This document shows, piece by piece, positions 37,618 to 47,846 of a stretch of DNA of 64,000 nucleotides. The first letter of the stretch is position 1; every line of letters begins with the position of its first letter. The stretch is from Sediminicoccus sp. KRV36 (GTDB taxonomy: Bacteria > Pseudomonadota > Alphaproteobacteria > Acetobacterales > Acetobacteraceae), in assembly GCF_023243115.1 (NCBI RefSeq), contig NZ_CP085081.1, positions 1-64,000 of the forward strand. The letters run 5' to 3'. The notes below the pieces were generated by a model. It did not search any database and was not told the origin of the DNA. It saw nothing but the letters and a program-made list of their open reading frames with translations. The translations under genes and the position numbers were made by a program.

Positions 37618-38448
37618 TCAGGATTCGCGCTCCAGATCATTCTTTGCCAGTTCGCGCAGGCGCGCGCGGTGCCGCCGCAGGAATTCAGCGGCCAGGCGGG
37701 TATAGGCTTCGGCCCCGGGCGAGCGCGGATCGTAGAAGGTCACCGGCAGGCCGTGGGATGGCGCCTCGGAGACGCGAACATTGCGGGGAATCACGGTGTC
37801 GTAGACCTGTGACTTGAAGAAACTCCGCACATCGGTTGCCACGGCCTCGGCCAGGTTGTTGCGGCGATCGAACATGGTGAGCACGATGCCATCCAGCCGC
37901 AGCGCGGGGTTGAAGCCGGCCCGCACGCGTTCCAGCGTCTGGATGATCTGGGAGACACCTTCCAGCGCGTAGAATTCTGCCTGAAGCGGAACCATCACCG
38001 ACTCGGCTGCCACCAGGCCGTTCAGCGTCAGCAGGCCAAGCGAGGGGGGGCAATCCAGCAGCACCCATTCGACGCCCTTGAGCGCTTCCGCCCCCTTTGC
38101 CAGCGCATCCCGCAGGCGTGTTTCCCTCCGGGCAAGGTCCACCAATTCCAGCTCGCCGCCGGCCAGGTTGGGATCAGCCGGGATGATGGACAGGTTGGGG
38201 ATGGCGGTTGGGCGCAGCACCTCGGCCACGGGCCGGCCTTCGACCAGCATGGCATAGCTGCCCGCGCCCCGGGCCGCGCGCGCGATGCCCAGTCCGGTGG
38301 AGGCATTGCCCTGCGGGTCGAGGTCAATCAGCACTACGCGATGACGTGCCGCCAAGGCCGCTGCCAGGTTCACAGCCGTCGTGGTTTTCCCCACACCCCC
38401 CTTTTGGTTGGCGAGAGCAAGGATGCGAAAGGCGGATGGGTCAGACAC
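37618..38448 (-). CDS. parA: Chromosome partitioning ATPase ParA
   Basis: 276-residue deviant Walker ATPase. Walker A is KGGVGKT (16-22), Walker A' is the LIDLDPQGNAST stretch, and Walker B is VLLDCPPSLG. It forms the nucleoid-bound gradient that moves ParB-parS complexes. The GTG start lies inside the end of rsmG (8-base overlap), giving the classical order mnmG-rsmG-parA-parB. No helix-turn-helix precedes the ATPase, so it is the chromosomal Soj type rather than a plasmid repressor type. Confidence 0.97.
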   Translation of the reverse strand: MSDPSAFRILALANQKGGVGKTTTAVNLAAALAARHRVVLIDLDPQGNASTGLGIARAARGAGSYAMLVEGRPVAEVLRPTAIPNLSIIPADPNLAGGELELVDLARRETRLRDALAKGAEALKGVEWVLLDCPPSLGLLTLNGLVAAESVMVPLQAEFYALEGVSQIIQTLERVRAGFNPALRLDGIVLTMFDRRNNLAEAVATDVRSFFKSQVYDTVIPRNVRVSEAPSHGLPVTFYDPRSPGAEAYTRLAAEFLRRHRARLRELAKNDLERES

Positions 38449-39055
38449 CGGCAGGGCGTATCTCGCTGAGGCGGAGGATGGTCGCTAGGGCATCGGTGCG
38501 GCTTGTGAACCGCTCCGTTTGCATAAGCCAGTGCGGGGCGGTGGCCGTCAACTCCGCCTCCGCATTTCGGCCCTTGGGCAGCACGGCAACGCCGTCTGGC
38601 GCCAGGATTCTCGCCGCATGCGTGACAAGTTCCCGCAAGGGGGCCAGCGCACGCGCCGTCACGACCTGGATGGGAGGCAGGCGCGCCGCTTCGATTCGCG
38701 TAGGGTGCACCCGCACATGGTTCAGGCCCAGGCTGCGGGCGGCTTCCATCAGGAAGGCGGCTTTGCGCCGATCCGACTCGACCAGATGCGTCTCCTGCTC
38801 GCGTCCGATGGCGATGACAATTCCGGGCAGGCCGCCGCCCGAGCCAAGATCTGCCAGCGCGCCATCCGGCAGCAGGGGTCGCAGCTGCCACGAATCAAGC
38901 ACATGCCGGTGCCAGACCTCCTCCTCCGATGCCGCCGCAATCAGATTGATCTTCGCGTTCCAGCTGAGCAGCAGGCGCAGATATTCCCGCAGCCGAAGCT
39001 CTGTTTCACGTGAAACATCGAGGGATGGCGCGTCAGGCTGTTTCACGTGAAACAC
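38441..39055 (-). CDS. rsmG: 16S rRNA (guanine-527-N7)-methyltransferase RsmG
   Basis: About 204 residues of the RsmG (GidB) family, methylating G527 of 16S rRNA. Key parts: [24 protein letters not shown], the SAM motif [13 protein letters not shown], and [16 protein letters not shown] 39055 or GTG 39046 are the possible starts; both make the start overlap or touch the parS site at 39039-39054 and the mnmG stop at 39033. The second parS site lies in its early codons and encodes VSRET. The gene runs into parA with an 8-base overlap. Confidence 0.95.
   Translation of the reverse strand: MFHVKQPDAPSLDVSRETELRLREYLRLLLSWNAKINLIAAASEEEVWHRHVLDSWQLRPLLPDGALADLGSGGGLPGIVIAIGREQETHLVESDRRKAAFLMEAARSLGLNHVRVHPTRIEAARLPPIQVVTARALAPLRELVTHAARILAPDGVAVLPKGRNAEAELTATAPHWLMQTERFTSRTDALATILRLSEIRPAGV
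39002..39017. promoter_or_regulatory. parS site 1
   Basis: TGTTTCACGTGAAACA, a perfect match to the bacterial parS consensus bound by ParB, lying within the early codons of rsmG. Confidence 0.95.
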
Positions 39056-40904
39056 CGCGGCGAAGATGAACCGCCAAGGCGGCGACGGCGGCGGGCGTGA
39101 TGCCGGGCAACCGGCCAGCACCGCCCAGCGTGGCAGGACGGGAGCGTTGCAGGCGGTCCCTCATCTCGTTGGAGAGGCCGGCAATATCGGCAAAATCCAC
39201 ATCCGCCGGGATGGCCAAGGCTTCCTCCCGCTCCAGCAAGGCGCGTTCGCCCTCTTGTCGTGCCAGATATGGGCCATAGAGCGCCTCGGCCTCGACATAG
39301 GCGCGGACGCGTTTCGGCAGATCGCGCAGCCACGGAAACAGGGATTCCGCGGCGACCGCCGACATGGCTGGCAGCGACAAGGTATCAAGCGCGCTGCGCC
39401 AGCGGCCATCCTGGTTCACCGCAACACCGGCCGCGGCATAGGCGGATGGAGTGGCGCCCTCCGTCCGTGCGCGCGACAGCGCCTCGGTGACGTCCGTCGC
39501 GAAAGCGCGATGCATCGCGGCCCTGGCCGGGCCGATGCAGCCCCAACCCAGCCCCTTCTCCGTCAGGCGCATGCCGGCATTATCGGCGCGAAGACTGAGC
39601 CGATACTCCGAGCGTGCCGTCAGCATGCGATAGGGCTCACTGACACCCTGCAGGGTGAGGTCATCCACCAGCACACCGAGATAAGCCTCAGCCCGGTTCA
39701 GCGTGGCATCCGCCGTACCGCCGGACGCGATATGTGCGGCATTCACCCCGGCCAGCAGCCCTTGCGCGGCTGCCTCCTCATAGCCGGTGGTGCCGTTGAT
39801 CTGGCCGGCGAGAAAAAGCCCAGGCAGCGAACGGCATTCCAGGCTGGGCCGCAGCGCGCGCGGGTCCACATGGTCATATTCGATCGCGTAGCCTGGCCGC
39901 AGGATCGTCGCTTGCTCCAGCCCGGGGATGCTGGCGATCATCGCGCGTTGCACATCCTCGGGCAGGCTGGTCGAAATGCCATTGGGATAGACCGTCGGAT
40001 CGTCCAGCCCCTCGGGTTCCAGAAAGATCTGGTGCCGCTCACGCCCGGCGAAGCGAACCACCTTGTCTTCGACGGAAGGGCAGTAGCGCGGCCCGATGCC
40101 CTCGATCTGTCCGCCATAGACCGCCGAGAGATGCAGGCTACCGCGAATGATGTCATGCGTGCGCGCTGTCGTATGGGTGATCCCGCATTCGACCTGGCGG
40201 TTGGTGATCCGCTGCGTCATCCAGGACAGCGGCTCCGGCTCGGCATCGCCTGGCTGCATTTCGAGGCTGGCCCAGTGGATCGTGCGGCCATCCAGCCGCG
40301 GCGGCGTTCCCGTCTTGAGCCGGGCCAGCGGCAGTCCCAGACGCTCCAGCGCGAGAGCGAGGCCCACCGCCGGTGCCTCACCCATGCGGCCGGCCGGAAA
40401 GCGCTGGGTGCCGATATGGATCACGCCGCGCAGGAAGGTGCCAGTCGTGATGACCAGGGCGCCACAAGCTACGCGACGCCCGCTGGCTGTCACCACTCCC
40501 TGCAGGCGCCCCTGTTCGATCACGAGATCCTCGGCCGGCTCGCCCAGGATGCTCAGCCCCGCCGTTTCGGCCAGCAGGGCCTGCATCGCCTCGCGATAAA
40601 GCCGGCGGTCCGCCTGGGCGCGCGGGCCACGCACCGCGGGGCCCTTGCTGCGATTGAGCAGCTTGAAATGGATCCCTGCCGCATCGGCGGCGCGGCCCAT
40701 CAACCCATCCAGCGCATCCACCTCACGGACCAGATGCCCCTTGCCGATGCCGCCAATTGCCGGATTGCAGGACATCTCCCCGAGCTTCGCCGGATCATGC
40801 GTCAGCAGCAGCGTGCGTGCGCCACATCGTGCGGCAGCGGCAGCCGCCTCACAGCCGGCATGGCCGCCGCCCACCACGATCACATCGAAGCGCATGTCCC
40901 ACAT
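39033..40904 (-). CDS. mnmG: tRNA uridine-5-carboxymethylaminomethyl modification enzyme MnmG
   Basis: 623-residue FAD enzyme that, with MnmE, places cmnm5 groups on wobble uridine 34 of certain tRNAs. The FAD-binding [10 protein letters not shown] at the N-terminus, the [15 protein letters not shown] motif, [11 protein letters not shown], and [19 protein letters not shown] are all present, and the length is normal. ATG 40904 or 40895 are both plausible. It lies 59 bases downstream of mnmE. Its final codons overlap parS site 2, so site and protein end are under joint constraint. Confidence 0.97.
   Translation of the reverse strand: MWDMRFDVIVVGGGHAGCEAAAAAARCGARTLLLTHDPAKLGEMSCNPAIGGIGKGHLVREVDALDGLMGRAADAAGIHFKLLNRSKGPAVRGPRAQADRRLYREAMQALLAETAGLSILGEPAEDLVIEQGRLQGVVTASGRRVACGALVITTGTFLRGVIHIGTQRFPAGRMGEAPAVGLALALERLGLPLARLKTGTPPRLDGRTIHWASLEMQPGDAEPEPLSWMTQRITNRQVECGITHTTARTHDIIRGSLHLSAVYGGQIEGIGPRYCPSVEDKVVRFAGRERHQIFLEPEGLDDPTVYPNGISTSLPEDVQRAMIASIPGLEQATILRPGYAIEYDHVDPRALRPSLECRSLPGLFLAGQINGTTGYEEAAAQGLLAGVNAAHIASGGTADATLNRAEAYLGVLVDDLTLQGVSEPYRMLTARSEYRLSLRADNAGMRLTEKGLGWGCIGPARAAMHRAFATDVTEALSRARTEGATPSAYAAAGVAVNQDGRWRSALDTLSLPAMSAVAAESLFPWLRDLPKRVRAYVEAEALYGPYLARQEGERALLEREEALAIPADVDFADIAGLSNEMRDRLQRSRPATLGGAGRLPGITPAAVAALAVHLRRGVSRETA
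39039..39054. promoter_or_regulatory. parS site 2
   Basis: A second perfect TGTTTCACGTGAAACA, exactly 37 bases from the first. It spans the mnmG/rsmG overlap, contributing VSRET to the MnmG C-terminus and FHVK to RsmG in another frame. Confidence 0.95.
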
Positions 40905-40963
40905 GGTCCGGCGTATAGCAGCCGCCCGCGGAGAGGGCGATTCACCGCGCCGCGGATCAAACT

Positions 40964-42256
40964 CTACTTGCCAATGCAGAATTCTCCGAAGACCACATCC
41001 AGCACCTGCTCCGCATCCACCCGCCCGGTGAGGCGGGAGAGTGCGCGTAACGCCCGCCGCAGTGTTTCCGCGCGCAATTCGGGCAGGCCGGCACCTGGAA
41101 GGCGGTCCAGCTCTTCCAATGCGTCACGCAACGCTGCCCGATGCCGCGGGCGTGTCAGCAGCGCGGCGTCCGAAAGGCCGCCCAGTGCGGCGGCGGCTTC
41201 CTCCAGCTGGCTGCGCAGCGCCGCAAGCCCTTCGCCGGTGCGGGCCGAGACGCGCATGGCGCCACGCATGCCGGCGCCGGTCAGGTCCGCCTTGTTGAGC
41301 ACCACAAGGGCATCCTTCCCCTGCAGCATCAGTGTCGCTGCATCAGGCTCGGCATCCGCGGCAAAGACCAGCAAGCGCAGATCCGCCATCTCGGCCCGCG
41401 CCAGGGCGCGTCGCACACCCTCCGCCTCGATGTCATCGGCGGCTTCGCGCAGCCCGGCGGTATCCGCGAGCGTGACAGGCATTCCGGCCAGGATCATGCG
41501 CACTTCCACCACATCCCGCGTCGTGCCGGCCCGCGCCGAGACAATCGCCGCCTCGCGCCCGGCCAACGCATTGAGGAGGGAAGATTTTCCCGCATTCGGT
41601 GCGCCCAGGATGGCGATGCTCAGCCCCTCGCGCAGCTTCTCCCCGCGGCCGCCCTCGGCCAGGAGGGCCGCCATCTCGGCGCCAAGGGCCGCCGCATCCG
41701 CTTCCACCCGCGCATCGAGGTCATCCGGAAGATCCTCCTCCTCGAACTCGATGAAGGCCTCCTGCCGGGCCAGAATCTGCGTCAGCCGCGTGGCCCATTC
41801 GGCATGGCGCCGGGCCAGCGCCCCCTCCGCCTGGCGCAGCGCCTGGCGGCGTTGGGCCTCGGTCTCGGCCGCGATGAGATCGGCGATGCCCTCGGCGGCG
41901 GTCAGATCCAGCTGGCCATGGAGGAAGGCGCGGCGCGTGAATTCCCCGGGCTCCGCCGGCCGGGCTCCGAGCGCTTCCAGCGCCTCCGCGACGGCCGCGA
42001 TGACCGCCGGCCCGCCATGCAGGTGCAACTCCGCGCTATCCTCGCCCGTGTAGCTGCCCGGTGCCGGAAACCAGAGAACCAGCGCCCGGTCCAGCGGAAT
42101 CCCCGCATGGCGCAGGAGCCGCAGGCTGGCGCGGCGCGGGGCCGGCAGCGTCCCGGCCAGCGCCTGCAGCAAGGCCCCGCTGCCCGCACCCGAGAGCCGC
42201 ATGACCGCCACGGCGGAGCGCCCGGCACCCGTCGCCAGCGCGAAGATCACCATCAC
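40964..42256 (-). CDS. mnmE: tRNA modification GTPase MnmE
   Basis: 430 residues. The N-terminal tetrahydrofolate-binding domain includes [20 protein letters not shown]. The G domain has [14 protein letters not shown] (G1), GTTRDV (G2), DTAGLR (G3) and NKAD (G4). The C-terminal FCIGK carries the catalytic cysteine. It is the partner of MnmG in wobble-uridine modification. GTG 42256 overlaps the stop of the ferredoxin gene (GTGA). An ATG one codon later is an alternative start. Confidence 0.97.
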   Translation of the reverse strand: MMVIFALATGAGRSAVAVMRLSGAGSGALLQALAGTLPAPRRASLRLLRHAGIPLDRALVLWFPAPGSYTGEDSAELHLHGGPAVIAAVAEALEALGARPAEPGEFTRRAFLHGQLDLTAAEGIADLIAAETEAQRRQALRQAEGALARRHAEWATRLTQILARQEAFIEFEEEDLPDDLDARVEADAAALGAEMAALLAEGGRGEKLREGLSIAILGAPNAGKSSLLNALAGREAAIVSARAGTTRDVVEVRMILAGMPVTLADTAGLREAADDIEAEGVRRALARAEMADLRLLVFAADAEPDAATLMLQGKDALVVLNKADLTGAGMRGAMRVSARTGEGLAALRSQLEEAAAALGGLSDAALLTRPRHRAALRDALEELDRLPGAGLPELRAETLRRALRALSRLTGRVDAEQVLDVVFGEFCIGK

Positions 42257-42606
42257 GCCTTCGCCGGAACCACGTCCTTCTCGGTCAGCATGAGCCGCCG
42301 CGCTCGTCCCCCTTCGGCCAGATGCGCGGTGAGAACCTCGTCAACCTCCTCGCGGGTGCGCACCTGGTACCAGATGCCTTCGGGGTAGATGACCAGGGTC
42401 GGGCCGAACTCGCAGCGGTCCAGGCAGCCCGCCTGGTTGATGCGCACCCCCTTCAGCCCAAGCTCCTTGGCGCGCGCCTTCATGTAGTCGCGCAGCCCCT
42501 CGCTGCCCGCCGCGGCGCAGCTGCCGCGCTTGTGCCCATCGGGCCGGCGGTTGCAGCAGACGAAGACATGCGCCTCGAAATAAGGCGGGGGGTCGGCTTC
42601 GGCCAT
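42253..42606 (-). CDS. Thioredoxin-like [2Fe-2S] ferredoxin
   Basis: 117 residues. The four cysteine ligands have the spacing of shethna-type/thioredoxin-like ferredoxins: a Cys in VFVCCNRRPDG, a second in RGSCAAAG, and a late pair in GCLDRCEFGP. It would act as a cytoplasmic electron carrier. AGGAGG precedes the ATG. Its stop overlaps the mnmE start, so the two are co-translated, although a role in tRNA modification is not established. A HisTag-like tail is absent, and the C-terminus is variable. Confidence 0.85.
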   Translation of the reverse strand: MAEADPPPYFEAHVFVCCNRRPDGHKRGSCAAAGSEGLRDYMKARAKELGLKGVRINQAGCLDRCEFGPTLVIYPEGIWYQVRTREEVDEVLTAHLAEGGRARRLMLTEKDVVPAKA

Positions 42607-42736
42607 GCGGCCTCCTGTGCGGTGGTGCGTGTTTCATCCCACATGTAGCAACAGCGTGGCCCGGCGCCAGACCGGGACGCTTGACGCCAGCCCCGTGGCG
42701 GTGCTGCATCCACCTGCGCGTGCAATACAGGGAAAC

Positions 42737-43213
42737 ATGCCGCAACTTTCGCTTCACACACCGCTCGGTGAAATCACCCTCTCGGAGGATGAGGGGGCGA
42801 TTGTTGCGCTCGACTGGGGTCGTGGCAGCGAGCAGGAAGCCACACCCCTCCTGCGTGAAGCGCGGGACCAGCTGCATGACTATTTTGACGGGAAGCGCGC
42901 CCATTTCCACCTGCCCCTCGCCCCCAATGGCACGCCCTATCAGCGCCGTGTCTGGTCCGCCTTGCGCGGGATTCCAGCCGGGGAGACCCGCAGCTATGGT
43001 GACATTGCGCGTGAGGTCGCCTCGCATCCGCGCGCCGTCGGCCAGGCCAATGGCCGCAATCCCATCCCCATCCTGATCCCATGCCACCGCGTGGTCGCCG
43101 CCAATGGCGCGCTCGGCGGCTATTCCGGCCTGGATGGGCCCGAGACGAAGCGTTATCTCCTGGCACTTGAGGCGCGCACGCTCAATCTGCCCTCCCCCCA
43201 TTTTCTGATCTAG
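42737..43213 (+). CDS. ogt: Methylated-DNA-[protein]-cysteine S-methyltransferase
   Basis: 158 residues. The suicide alkyl-acceptor motif IPCHRVV is present near residue 117, with the DNA-binding ALRGIPAGETRSYGDIAREV and the NGRNPIP turn before it. It repairs O6-methylguanine by transferring the methyl group to its own cysteine. The protein has only the Ogt/AGT domain and no Ada regulatory part. ATG 42737 with GGGAAAC upstream is used; earlier starts would run through the divergent intergenic region. The quinone oxidoreductase gene follows after ten bases. Confidence 0.94.
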   Translation: MPQLSLHTPLGEITLSEDEGAIVALDWGRGSEQEATPLLREARDQLHDYFDGKRAHFHLPLAPNGTPYQRRVWSALRGIPAGETRSYGDIAREVASHPRAVGQANGRNPIPILIPCHRVVAANGALGGYSGLDGPETKRYLLALEARTLNLPSPHFLI

Positions 43214-43223
43214 GAACACCCGC

Positions 43224-44198
43224 ATGAACCACGCCATCCGCGTCCACGAATATGGCGGCCCGGAGAAGATGCTCTGGGAGGAAGTGCCCCTGCCACACCC
43301 CAAGCCGGGTGAGGCGCTGATCCGCCAGAAGGCGGTCGGCCTCAATTACATCGACGTCTATTTCCGCACCGGCCTCTACAAGGCGCCTTCGCTGCCCTTC
43401 ACCATCGGGATGGAAGGGGCCGGCATCGTCGAGGCCGTCGGCGAGGGCGTGACCGAGGTCGCGGTCGGGGATCGCGTCGCTTATGCGTCCGGCCCCATGG
43501 GCGCCTATGCGGAGGCCCGCACCAACAAGGCGGATCGCCTGGTGAAGATCCCCGAGGGCATTGATTTCGAGCAGGCTGCCTCGATGATGCTCCAGGGCAT
43601 GACCGCGCAGTATCTGCTTCGCAGCACCTACCGCGTGAAGGCTGGCGAGACGATCCTGATCCATGCCGCGGCCGGCGGCGTCGGGCTCATCATGGTGCAA
43701 TGGGCCAAGTCCCTCGGCTGCACCGTCATCGGCACCGTCAGCACCCAGGCCAAGGCCGAGCTGGCGCGCGCCCATGGCTGCGACCACGTCGTCATCTCGG
43801 GCGAGGATCTGCCCGCCGCCGTCAAGCGCATCACCGGTGGCGCGATGCTGCCCGTGGTTTATGACAGCGTGGGGCGTGACACCTTCACCGCCTCGCTCGA
43901 TTGCCTGGCCCCGCTCGGCATGATGGTCAGCTACGGCAATGCCTCGGGTGCCGTGCCGCCGATTGATATCGGCATCCTCGCCGCCAAGGGCTCGCTGTAT
44001 CTGACGCGCCCGACGCTGGGCTCCTACACGATGAAGCGCAGCGATCTGGAGAATGTGGCGGCCGAGCTCTTTGCGGTGGTCAAATCCGGCGCGGTGAAGC
44101 TGCAGATCAACCAGCGCTATGCGCTCAAGGATGCCGCGCAGTCCCATCGCGACCTCGAAGCCCGCAAGACGACGGGCAGCACCGTCCTGCTGCCCTGA
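43224..44198 (+). CDS. NADPH:quinone oxidoreductase (zinc-free MDR family)
   Basis: 324 residues of the QorA type: an N-terminal GroES-like domain starting AIRVHEYGGPEKM, QKAVGLNYIDVYFRTGLY, the NADPH motif HAAAGGVGLIMVQWAKSLG, and the C-terminal SYGNASGAVPP. No catalytic or structural zinc cysteines are present. It reduces quinones by one electron or other electrophiles, probably under oxidative stress. TAGGA lies upstream of the ATG. It probably forms a short operon with ogt and ends at a hairpin. Confidence 0.93.
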   Translation: MNHAIRVHEYGGPEKMLWEEVPLPHPKPGEALIRQKAVGLNYIDVYFRTGLYKAPSLPFTIGMEGAGIVEAVGEGVTEVAVGDRVAYASGPMGAYAEARTNKADRLVKIPEGIDFEQAASMMLQGMTAQYLLRSTYRVKAGETILIHAAAGGVGLIMVQWAKSLGCTVIGTVSTQAKAELARAHGCDHVVISGEDLPAAVKRITGGAMLPVVYDSVGRDTFTASLDCLAPLGMMVSYGNASGAVPPIDIGILAAKGSLYLTRPTLGSYTMKRSDLENVAAELFAVVKSGAVKLQINQRYALKDAAQSHRDLEARKTTGSTVLLP

Positions 44199-44206
44199 AG
44201 GAGACA

Positions 44207-44230
44207 GGGCGCGGCCTTCGCGGCGCGCCC
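44207..44230 (+). terminator. Hairpin between convergent qor-type and GNAT genes
   Basis: GGGCGCG (44207-44213) and CGCGCCC (44224-44230) form a 7-bp GC stem with a 10-base loop. It lies nine bases after the quinone oxidoreductase stop and just before the convergent GNAT gene end, with no T-run. Confidence 0.4.
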
Positions 44231-44238
44231 AACTCCCC

Positions 44239-44982
44239 TCAGCCTCTCAGGAAATAGCGGTAGCGATACTGCTCCAGCATCCCCAGGCCGCTCTGGAGTG
44301 CCCGGGACGCCGTATTGGTCGCGGCGACCTGGGCAAAGAGCTGCGTGGCGCCATGCGCCGCCGCCCAATGGGCGGCGGCGCCGATCATGCGCTGCGCCAG
44401 GCCGCGCCGGCGGAATTCCGGCCGCACCGCGAGGTCGAAGACCCCGCAGAATGCGCCGTCGCTGGTGGTCGCCATGGCGGCTGCGGCAACGCCATCCTCG
44501 CGCAGCACCAGCCAGGCGACGGGAATGGCGAATAGCGGCACCGCTTCCAGCTTCTCGGCCCGCCGCGTCGCGGATTGGTATTCCGCCGTACCAATCACCT
44601 CCAGCCAGGTCGTGTCCGGCGCCGCGAGGAACTCGACCGCGGCATCGGCCCGGGCCACCGGGCCGAGCGGCCCGCAGGTGACCAGGCTCTCATCGGCCTC
44701 CTGCCAGCCATCCTGCCGCAGAAGCCCCTCCAGCCCGGCCGGATCGAGCGGTGAGGAGCGAAAGCGCGGCTTCAGCCCCAGGCGCCGGTAATGCGCCTCG
44801 ATGCGGGCGACACGCGGTACGAGATCCGGATCGGCGGCCGGGTCGAGAGAGGCGGCGGCATTGGCGCGGCCTGTCCCGCCCAGGAAGGCCTTCACGACGA
44901 AGGGGCCATCGAACAGCACGCGTGGGGCAGGCAGGGCATTGAGCGTCGCGCGTTCCAGGGCGGCGACGATCCCGGGCCTCAC
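44239..44982 (-). CDS. GNAT family N-acetyltransferase
   Basis: 247 residues. The C-terminal half carries the GNAT acetyl-CoA loop DLAVRPEFRRRGLAQRMIGA followed by AAAHGATQLFAQVAATNTAS and LGMLEQYRYRYF, a typical end. The N-terminal half is variable, as in DUF1999-like or double-GNAT proteins. Substrate unknown. Its GTG start overlaps the HD hydrolase stop (GTGA), so the two are co-translated. It converges on the quinone oxidoreductase gene. Confidence 0.85.
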   Translation of the reverse strand: MRPGIVAALERATLNALPAPRVLFDGPFVVKAFLGGTGRANAAASLDPAADPDLVPRVARIEAHYRRLGLKPRFRSSPLDPAGLEGLLRQDGWQEADESLVTCGPLGPVARADAAVEFLAAPDTTWLEVIGTAEYQSATRRAEKLEAVPLFAIPVAWLVLREDGVAAAAMATTSDGAFCGVFDLAVRPEFRRRGLAQRMIGAAAHWAAAHGATQLFAQVAATNTASRALQSGLGMLEQYRYRYFLRG

Positions 44983-45533
44983 GCCGCTTCCCGCGCCAAT
45001 TCGGCCATGGCCGTCTGGTAGGTCCTGTCGAACAGCGCTTCCAGCCCGGGATTCACGCCGCGCAGCCCGGCCGCCACGCGCCCGGCCCAGCCGACATACT
45101 CGACGCGCCGCGCATGGTTCCAGGAAGCGGGCGGTGCGGCCACGATGGCACGCAGGTTGGAAATCTTGTCGGCCAGCTTCACCATCTTCGCCGCGGCGGA
45201 TTTCTTCGGCGCCTGCGAAACCTGAAGGCCCTTGCGGATCTCCTTGGGCAGGCTCTTGTCATCCGAGACTTCGGCCACGATGGCCGCGACTTCCGCGCCG
45301 AAACGCGCGGCCAGTGCTTCCAGCGTCACGGGCTCGGGGTCATTGTCGCTATCCTCGACCGTATCATGCAGCAGGGCCGCGATGATCGCCGCCTCGGGCG
45401 CGTCATGTTCGGCGAGGATCTGCGCGACCTCGATCGGGTGGTTGATATAGGGCTCCGCCGCGGCGCCCTTGCGGCGATGCGTGGCATGGACGGCGGCCGC
45501 GAAACTCGCGGCCGCCAGGATCTTGGCGCTCAT
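44979..45533 (-). CDS. HD-domain phosphohydrolase (MESH1/SpoT-like)
   Basis: 184 residues. The HD motif is in ALLHDTVEDSD, preceded by YINHPIEVAQIL and followed by KMVKLADKISNLRAI, the order seen in small alarmone hydrolases (MESH1) and in the hydrolase half of RelA/SpoT. It may degrade (p)ppGpp or another 3'-phosphorylated nucleotide, but lacks the synthetase, TGS and ACT domains of full SpoT. Cytoplasmic. The first gene of a two-gene unit with the GNAT protein. Confidence 0.85.
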   Translation of the reverse strand: MSAKILAAASFAAAVHATHRRKGAAAEPYINHPIEVAQILAEHDAPEAAIIAALLHDTVEDSDNDPEPVTLEALAARFGAEVAAIVAEVSDDKSLPKEIRKGLQVSQAPKKSAAAKMVKLADKISNLRAIVAAPPASWNHARRVEYVGWAGRVAAGLRGVNPGLEALFDRTYQTAMAELAREAA

Positions 45534-45593
45534 CGGCGAAGCCTCAGCCGCGCATTCGCGGAAATCCGCGCATCAGGAAACTCCTTGGAGAGG

Positions 45594-45857
45594 CTACTTG
45601 TAGGGCTGCTGGTAATATTGCTGCTGCGGCGGGGGCTGCGGCGTGGTGATCACGCCGGTGGCCGCGCCGACCGCGCCACCCGTGATCGCGCCGATCGCCG
45701 CCCCACGCCCGCCGCCGGCAATGCCGCCGATGGCCGCGCCGGTTCCGGCACCGATCAGCGCCCCGCCCGCCGCACGCTGGCCGGGATCATAGGGGTTGGT
45801 GCAGGCGCCCAAGGCAAGAAGCGCGCTGATTCCGAGGGCCGTCAGAACTGGTTTCAT
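45594..45857 (-). CDS. Glycine-zipper lipoprotein
   Basis: 87 residues with a lipoprotein signal (LTALGISALLALGAC). The mature part is dominated by a glycine-zipper segment (GGALIGAGTGAAIGGIAGGG and the following GAAIG repeats). It ends in a Pro/Gln/Tyr-rich tail. The zipper resembles that of outer-membrane proteins such as SlyB/OsmB and could insert into membrane. GGAAGGA precedes ATG 45857. Function unknown. A second short lipoprotein gene lies directly upstream. Confidence 0.82.
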   Translation of the reverse strand: MKPVLTALGISALLALGACTNPYDPGQRAAGGALIGAGTGAAIGGIAGGGRGAAIGAITGGAVGAATGVITTPQPPPQQQYYQQPYK

Positions 45858-45948
45858 CGTGTTGTCCTTCCACACGTTACACGCGGGCATCGTTCAGGCG
45901 AATCGTGGCAGCAAGATGGAGCAGCGCGAGGGCCCGCCAATCCCGGCA

Positions 45949-46113
45949 TCAATTCCCGGGATGATTGGCCGTTTCGCGTCGCGCCGGCAGAATATACCAC
46001 GGAACGGGTGGTGCCGCGCCATAGCCCGGCGCGGCTCCGCGGTAGGGGCGCGCCGGCGCGCATCCGACGATCAGACCGAGCAACGGGATCAGCAGAAGCG
46101 CGCATTTGGCCAT
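45949..46113 (-). CDS. Putative 54-residue lipoprotein
   Basis: A short frame encoding a lipoprotein signal (MAKCALLLIPLLGLIVGC, lipobox IVGC) followed by a Pro/Gly/Ala-rich mature segment of about 36 residues that ends NHPGN. No good ribosome-binding site is seen, and the support rests on the signal peptide and the position in an otherwise empty gap between rho and the glycine-zipper gene. No function can be assigned. Confidence 0.5.
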   Translation of the reverse strand: MAKCALLLIPLLGLIVGCAPARPYRGAAPGYGAAPPVPWYILPARRETANHPGN

Positions 46114-46194
46114 GGGCGGACACTGGTGGTGAAAGGTGGCGGGAAAATGGGCGATCCGCGCTGCCCTGCATTGCCGGCAGCAGCGCCCCTCACG

Positions 46195-46242
46195 GCCCTG
46201 CTCTGACTGCGCCCTGCTCTGACTGCGCCCTGCTCTGACTGT
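46195..46242. repeat. Three tandem 16-bp repeats
   Basis: The unit GCCCTGCTCTGACTGC occurs at 46195-46210 and 46211-46226, and with one change at the last base at 46227-46242. It is non-coding and lies downstream of rho. Confidence 0.85.
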
Positions 46243-46284
46243 ACCTTGCGATGACAGAGCGCCGCCATGACAGAGAACTGCGCT

Positions 46285-46312
46285 CTGTCTCCGCCGCGCG
46301 CGGCGGAGACAG
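46285..46312 (-). terminator. Perfect 28-bp palindrome downstream of rho
   Basis: CTGTCTCCGCCGCG is followed immediately by its reverse complement, forming a 14-bp dyad about 68 bases after the rho stop. An overlapping alternative stem pairs 46253-46262 with 46280-46289. Only one of the two can form at a time. Confidence 0.55.
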
Positions 46313-46379
46313 GCCGCGCCCCCCAGCCGGATCGCCCCTCCGCCCGCTTGCGCCGACGGAGGGCCTCAGCCGGCCAGTG

Positions 46380-47651
<1,272 letters not shown>

Positions 47652-47788
47652 GCAGCATCCGAAATATAAGTCGCAGGGGAAACGCCGGGGGCGAGGAAAT
47701 GGGGGCCCCGAGATTCGCGCCACGCGATGAGCATTGGCGGATTCGGCGATCGGGAAGGAGGGATCGGCCCGTCAGGCCGACGCGGAGG

Positions 47789-47817
47789 AACCTAGGGATG
47801 CGGGGCCCCCGCGTCAA
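47789..47817 (-). promoter_or_regulatory. Candidate promoter for rho
   Basis: On the minus strand, TTGACG (47817-47812) and TAGGTT (47794-47789) are separated by 17 bases. This gives a leader of about 130 bases before the rho ATG, a usual place for Rho autoregulation by attenuation. Confidence 0.4.
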
Positions 47818-47846
47818 CAACCTTGTCAAGGGAAATTTACGACGCC

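Noticed and set aside
39066..42053. 995-residue open frame on the plus strand
   Set aside because: It is antisense to mnmG and mnmE, which have complete family motifs; the translation is Arg/Ser/Ala-rich and has no domain.
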